Part shown: positions 58,650 through 64,000 of the stretch, one piece after another
Layout: each line of letters starts with the position of its first letter
How positions within the stretch are numbered: position 1 is the stretch's first letter
Assembly: GCA_005784505.1 (NCBI GenBank)
Contig: VCAZ01000022.1
Coordinates: 588,799-652,798 of the forward strand
Direction of reading: 5' to 3'
DNA: 64,000 nucleotides
From: Bagarius yarrelli
Taxonomy: Eukaryota; Chordata; Actinopteri; Siluriformes; Sisoridae
The notes under the pieces: generated by a model
Database searches by the model: none
The model's input: only the letters and a program-made list of their open reading frames with translations
What the model was told of the DNA's origin: nothing
Position numbers and translations under genes: made by a program

Positions 58650-61600
58650 TCAAGAATGATGTTGGACCTGTGAGTAAATGCAATCATCTTGTTTCATAGG
58701 CTTCTGGCGGTGGTTTTTGGCAGGAGTGTCAAACACCAGCTCGCCGTACTGCACGTTGTCCACGTCTGTCTTCTGCTTCTTCTTGCTGGCTCGAGGATTT
58801 ACGACGGCATACTCCACATCTTCAGCTTGGGCTGGAAAACAAATATATCGCAGTTCTGATCTGCCCGTGTGATTAAAAACCACGTAAAACCTCGGAAACT
58901 GAAGTGGAAACTGATGAGATTTTTCTGGTGACCTTGTGTGGTTATTTAAATGAGGATAAAAATGTCTCTGGCTGCAAACCAGTATACATACAATAGAGTA
59001 TAAAACGTTTAGTCAACGTTATCGACAACGGTTATATTGTGACCTCATGTAACTGCTGCAATAGCCTGGTTTAACCAGTGTGGCGCTGTAGTGCAGGTCT
59101 GTAATTGGATAAATATATATTTAAAACATCTACAATATATTTACAAAATATTTCAACTAATTTCTTCAACCAAAATTGTTAATTAATCGATGAATCATTC
59201 TAATAAAATTTAAATTAAAAACATGGATGTGATAATCAGGTGTGTCTTACATGTCCTGGATCTTGGCTCTGTGTGGCCATCGCTGAAATGGGTGACCTGT
59301 GCATATACAAGCTCTCGGCCCTCTTGGGAAATGGCTAAAAACACAACACACCATCAATTAAACCACTATTACACTATTATTAGAGCTGTAAACAAGCGGC
59401 ACAAATTCAATGGAACCCAATAATGGTATACAGGTGTACCTCCTTTGTTCTTCGGCTTGTGCGTCTTCTTGTAGATGTAGAACGCTACGATGGATATGAT
59501 GATGAGAAGCACACAAACTGAGCTCATAATAATTAAACCTAAATCTGTGAAAAAAGAAGGAAACGAAAAAAACTTTAATCTATGACTTAACAACACTGTT
59601 GTCTTTCAGCTTTCAGCATCTACTTTCCAGAGCGATTTTATTGTTCATACACAGAGAAGCATAGTGCACACGTAGCTCCGCTTTGCTTTAGCAACGTTCG
59701 ACCTAGCATAGCCGTATGCACATCTGCTTACTTACTTAGAAACCATGAATTATTAACAGAGCTGGGGTGGCTCGTGGTAAGAGTTTGATTGAAGCTGTTA
59801 GTCTCTTTGTGGCTTACTGTGGAATTCGTACCAGGGCTCTTTTTCGACAGGCTGCCACTGGTTATCGCTGTCGAAGTCATAGTTGTGGGTTCTGCAAGTG
59901 CAAATCATTGGCGTATCACTAAAATACTCTAATAACGAAGTATTCATTGAAAAACGGGTGTTAATCTACTGAATAAACATGTCAGTAATGGCCTAGTATG
60001 TCGTTGCATTACATTATTTCTTCCACGGAACTTAACGACAAAGTTATTAAAGCACCCGGCTGCCTTTTTCAAAATGCGATATACCAAACCAAAATATGTC
60101 CTGCTCAACACAAAATATACAATTTCTAGCAAAGTTATAGTATTTAAGCTACTTGCACGTAATATTTAATCAAAGTATCATCAAATCCATATTATTATAT
60201 ATTGTGTGTGTATAGAAACTAGCTAATGTGGGAAATATCAATCGGTTTAAAATGTAATTTAAGTATATATCGATACTAGAGGGTTAGAATATCGATACAC
60301 TATCGTGAAAAAAATATCGTGATAGTAAGCTGAACTGATATTTTTACACAGCCTTAAACTGTTGACAGTCGTCAATCGATGATATCAAACTAAAGGGAAA
60401 ACTGGTGGCCAAATTTAAACAAAACCGCTTAGATTACAAGGTTTGCTGGTAAATGGGGACGCCAACCCACGAGTAGATCAGGGACGTCTTAATCATCAAA
60501 ACAAGTGGATATACCAAGGGTTTACGCTAATATTTATCCTCGTACGGCCGCGATGTGTTGGCAAATAAAACATTTGTCTATATAGGATATAATGTGAAGT
60601 ACAAGGAGTTAAAAATAAGAGTTGAAGTGGATAGTTTGCTTGGATTATATCTGAAACCAGTTGCTTTTAATTTTAACAATTTTTTTTATAACAGACAGAC
60701 TCACCAGGACATGGACTGAGCTGAATGGAAGTGTCGTCCCGACTGACATGATTTTCCACATGGCAGGTGACGCTTCCTTGAAAGTCTCGAGGCAGTTCGA
60801 CAGCTTGACTCCCGTTTTCCGTGAGAGTGTTAAAATCGCCGGTCCACTTAAAGTGAAGGTTGTCTCCATTGGCAGAACAGGACACTTTCATAACTCCAGG
60901 GGACAAGCAGTGGTGTGAAATTTCTACTGAGGACACCTGGGCTGCAGATTAAAGATTAGAAAAATTAGATATTGTTGTTTGATAGTCTGGTTTCGTACTG
61001 TATAATTAAAAATAACTTCGCCTTTCTCCAGTCATTGCTCAGTCTTGTTAGCCCGTTAATCGGTTTCACTAATTTTCACTAATTTTTTTTAACTTTCACT
61101 TTCTTGATATTTAAGTGTTATATTATTGTTAATCAGTTTCGTACTATCATCTTGTGGCCGTATTGACAATAGCACGCAAAATTCTCATTACGCCATCGCG
61201 TTGTGAGGAGAGACATGTTGACAACAGCGTTAAAAAGTAAAGAAACCTGATTTGATGTAATTGATATCGTTTATGTAACATTAGAAAACGACAGTTGGGA
61301 TTATTAATCCATCGGTTTAGCCCAAATGTCAATTAAGAAAAGAACCAATGGGCTGCTGATTAAATGTCTCATGGGCCGGGCTGTCTGGGAAAAAAAATAC
61401 ATCACACCACCACAAAGACCCTGAAAAGTTTTAGGGGCCAATCAGCCAGCGTGATTATGCCCTGTCTGCCTGTGATCGCCGAACCAGAACCGTCCTGCTA
61501 AGCAATTCAAAGTTTTTAGAGTTAAGATCATAGAATTAATTGTGTTTTTATAAATAACTTGTAAAGAATGTAGTGTGGTGTGATTATCAGTTGTGTGGCC

Positions 61601-63097
61601 TCACCTTCGATGTTCACCTGAAGAAACTGTTTCCCTTTAACTGTCCCTGAATCAAATAATTCTAAAGAGTAGTTTCCAGAGTTGGTCTTTTTCGCACTGT
61701 TTAGTATCAACGTTCTGTTTTCAGTAACAATCTGCCATGTTTGATTAGATGTTATAAAACTGGGTTTATTTTGAATATATTTTAAAATAGTAGAAGTGAT
61801 TGTGTTCTGTATGATGTCTAAAGTGAACTTTTCCTCGCTGGGCATTGGCAGGTGCAGTCGTCGTCCCTCAGCTACATAACACGTATCAATCCTATTAAAT
61901 TTACAGACTACAGGATCCTGAACCAGCAAACCTGCAAAAGAGCAACATTTTATTTCATTATCACTTTGGTCAGTTTTTAAATTTAGATATTTTATGGCTT
62001 TGGGTATCAATTAACATCATGTGTAAAGTAGTAGCTCGGTGTTGCAATGCTGATCAAAAAAATTATGGGTTTAATTCCCAGCACTACCACTGCCACTACT
62101 GGGCCGCAGAGCAAATTTAAGGGTTAACTGCTTGATTAGGTTAAAAAAAAAAATAGTCGCTTTGGATAAAAACGAATGCCAGCGATGTAAAGGAACATAA
62201 ACGTATTTACATTTAAAGCGTTTGGCAGACGCCCTTATCCAGAGCCACTTACATTTATACAACTGAGCAATTCGGGGTTAAGGGCCTTGCTCAAAGGTCC
62301 ACAGTGGTGGCGCTGGGAATCGAACCAAGACCTTTCTGGTATCAGTCCAACACCTTAACCACTAAGCCACCACTTCCCAAGTATCAAAAGTGAAAAAAAA
62401 GTTAAAATTAACTTGATCAAGTGGTGTCAAAAAAAGTTAAAATTAAGTCTAAATATTTGTATAAATAAATTAATAAAAAAAATAAACATTTCAATACCGA
62501 AATTGTACCTTTAGGAAAAGACCAACTGATGCACAGTTTCCCCCGTTATTTTACTCTGTTTTCGAAAATTTCATGGCGCCACCATGCGCCATCTTATGGC
62601 CGCTTTGTGAATTGCGTAAAAATGATGAGAGTCAACAGCGCTTACAGATAAAATAAGGATTTGCTTTAGTTCATAAACTAATTTTAGACCTCACTGTTTT
62701 ATTTTAAAGTAGAGGTAGAAATATTAAGGGAGTATAGATACACTAATTAGAGTAATATGTATATATACTTTTAAAAAACGCTTTCGCGTTCTATTCAGTA
62801 CTGGTTTTATCATTAAAAACCAGTTAAAAAAAAACAGTGTTAAAAGGATGAATGTAATTTCTGCTTATCAGTTATTAGTCACATAAACTCGCAAAACTGC
62901 AAATGGTAAAAATAATGTAAAAAATTAATGCTAAAAAGCAGAACACACTTCCATCCGAAAGATTTCTTTTAATTTGTTTATTTTATTTAGCACCGAAGCC
63001 TGGTATTAATTTTCACCTTTTTTATTATTATTATTTTTATACAACCAACACAACTAAAGTAATTTTCAACACTAAAATCTCTAAAAAAAAAAATAAA

Positions 63098-63131
<34 letters not shown>

Positions 63132-63332
63132 TTCTGATTGATTTTTTCAATCAGCTGCTTCAGTTTTTAAACTCAATAGACACGAAAAGCGTTTGTGACG
63201 CAACACTAAATTCTGACTGAAAAATTAAAAATTAATTTAATACCATAAATTAATCATGTTTTCTTACCCAAATTTAACTTCTGAGAACATCAGCAGAATC
63301 CCGAAGACGGCCAGCATTTTCCCCAGCGCAGA
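58650..63332 (-). CDS. CD2/SLAM-family-like Ig receptor with ITIM-bearing tail
   Basis: Exons (minus strand): possible leader 63,271-63,320; Ig domain 1 61,605-61,931; Ig domain 2 60,705-60,941; stalk 59,736-59,891; membrane 59,440-59,544; tail 59,251-59,334 and 58,650-58,831. All internal joins are phase 1. Domain 1 resembles CD2/CD48 V domains, with a Cys..Cys-Tyr start (DTCYVAEGRRLHL) and SGNYSLELFDSGTV. Domain 2 is a C2 type (MKVSCSANGDNLHFKW, GSVTCHVENHVS). The stalk is Ser/Thr-rich. The membrane segment is LIIMSSVCVLLIIISIVAFY. Tail motifs LVYAQV, VEYAVV and VQYGEL fit the ITIM pattern and CIYSQV resembles it, implying an inhibitory surface receptor on leukocytes. The leader assignment is unsure (phase mismatch). 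No orthologue is named. Confidence 0.85.
59900..60690 (-). other. Intron between domain 2 and stalk exons
   Basis: AT-rich. No extra Ig exon is seen. Confidence 0.6.
60950..61600 (-). other. Intron between the two Ig-domain exons
   Basis: No repeat or additional exon recognised. Confidence 0.6.
62026..62185 (+). mobile_element. SINE copy, plus orientation
   Basis: Head AGTAGCTCGGTGTTGCAATG, B-box-like GGGTTTAATTCCCAGCACTA and L2-type tail TCGCTTTGGATAAAAACGAA. Confidence 0.8.
62208..62380 (-). mobile_element. SINE copy, minus orientation
   Basis: L2-type end TTTGGCAGACGCCCTTATCC, core GGTTAAGGGCCTTGCTCAAA, head end CACCTTAACCACTAAGCCAC. Almost full length, and tail-to-tail with the copy at 62,026. 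Confidence 0.85.
62390..63260 (-). other. Putative first intron of the Ig receptor
   Basis: AT-rich with an (AAT)n run at about 63,095-63,127. No exon seen. Confidence 0.55.
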
Positions 63333-63339
63333 AGCCCCA

Positions 63340-64000
63340 AAAACTAAAGAAAGGGGAAATGAATAAAGTGCTGTTCTTTTTTTAGCTTATCATTCGCTAA
63401 AGGTCTTTACAGGCACACTTCTATACACACACACACACACACAGAGCTCTAAGGACCGCAGCAGACTGGGTAGAACTGCGAGAAAGGTTTTACATGACCA
63501 ATAATACTCTTGTGGGAAAAAAAAAAAAAAGAGGAAGTCGAATCACATTTCTTTGTTCCTGTTTTCTCTCCTGAAAAAAAAAAGAATAGACAGAATGGCG
63601 CATTGGGTTTTCTGTCGAAATTTAATTTCACACTTTTTTTTGTGTGTCTGTCGGAAAAAAAAAAAACGTGCACGAACCGGTCGGAAACATATGGACACAT
63701 TCGACTATATTGAGTGTTAATTTTACTTTATATACTTATTTATTTACTCGTTGACTTGACTTTTTTTTTTCCTCTAGTGTAGTAAATGTTTTGTGTCGTA
63801 AACAAACGAAACAATTTACAAAGTCAGAAAAGCGGGTCTGTCTTAGCAAAATGTCCAAACACTCAAAAAAAAGACACTTATTATCAAATAAGAAATGACA
63901 TGTAATAGTAAAAGTGATGCTGCTATCAAAAAAAATCATCATTTGGTGTGAAACATTTTGCAAACTGGATTCCCCTTTTTTCCAAAGTTACACCATCTCC
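63340..64000. other. Region upstream of the Ig receptor
   Basis: A CA run at about 63,425-63,443, several poly(A)/poly(T) runs, and no recognisable gene. A near-repeat of GAAAAAAAAAA/TCGG motifs occurs at 63,520-63,665. The promoter is expected here but no element stands out. Confidence 0.4.

Overview
The window is eukaryotic nuclear DNA from a bony fish. It is AT-rich, and its genes have introns with GT..AG borders. Microsatellites, tRNA-derived SINEs with LINE2-type tails and many Tc1/mariner fossils are scattered through it. The immunoglobulin segments are of teleost type. The repeat classes recall catfish and other ostariophysans, but the species cannot be fixed from the sequence alone.

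Region 1 (1-18,000) is part of an immunoglobulin heavy-chain variable (IGHV) array, with every segment on the minus strand. Each segment has a short leader exon, a roughly 85-400 bp intron, a V exon and a 3' recombination signal (heptamer, 22-24 bp spacer, nonamer). Most have an octamer-type promoter element upstream. I count eight segments with an intact leader and V exon. Four more are nearly intact but each carries one visible lesion: a 2-nt insertion, a 1-nt deletion, an expanded leader, or a lost start codon. There are also one deleted solo-leader relic and two short V fragments. The array grew by duplication. A block of about 4.5 kb is repeated head-to-tail (1-2,025 and 4,554-6,560), and its boundary lies inside a V exon. 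D, J and constant genes would be expected to the left of the window. The last V (17.9 kb) may be the 5' edge of the locus.

Region 2 (18,000-22,000) has no gene I can support. It holds SINEs, Tc1 relics and other repeats.

Region 3 (22,705-26,542, minus) is REST (RE1-silencing transcription factor). It has three coding exons, eight DNA-binding zinc fingers, a very long Lys/Glu-rich middle segment and the C-terminal finger.

Region 4 (31,373-47,004, plus) is a complete six-exon beta-1,4-galactosyltransferase of B4GALT1 type, a Golgi type II membrane enzyme. Intron 1 holds a run of five SINE copies in one orientation. A perfect 37-bp-arm palindrome follows in the same intron.

Region 5 (47,005-58,600) is 3' UTR and then intergenic DNA with Tc1 relics, a dispersed duplication and a degenerate telomere-like tract.

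Region 6 (58,650-63,350, minus) is a CD2/SLAM-family-like receptor. It has two Ig domains, a Ser/Thr-rich stalk, one membrane segment and a tail with several ITIM-like tyrosine motifs, which suggests an inhibitory immune receptor. The immune genes (IGHV and the ITIM receptor) flank two housekeeping or developmental genes. I see linkage only, not a shared pathway.
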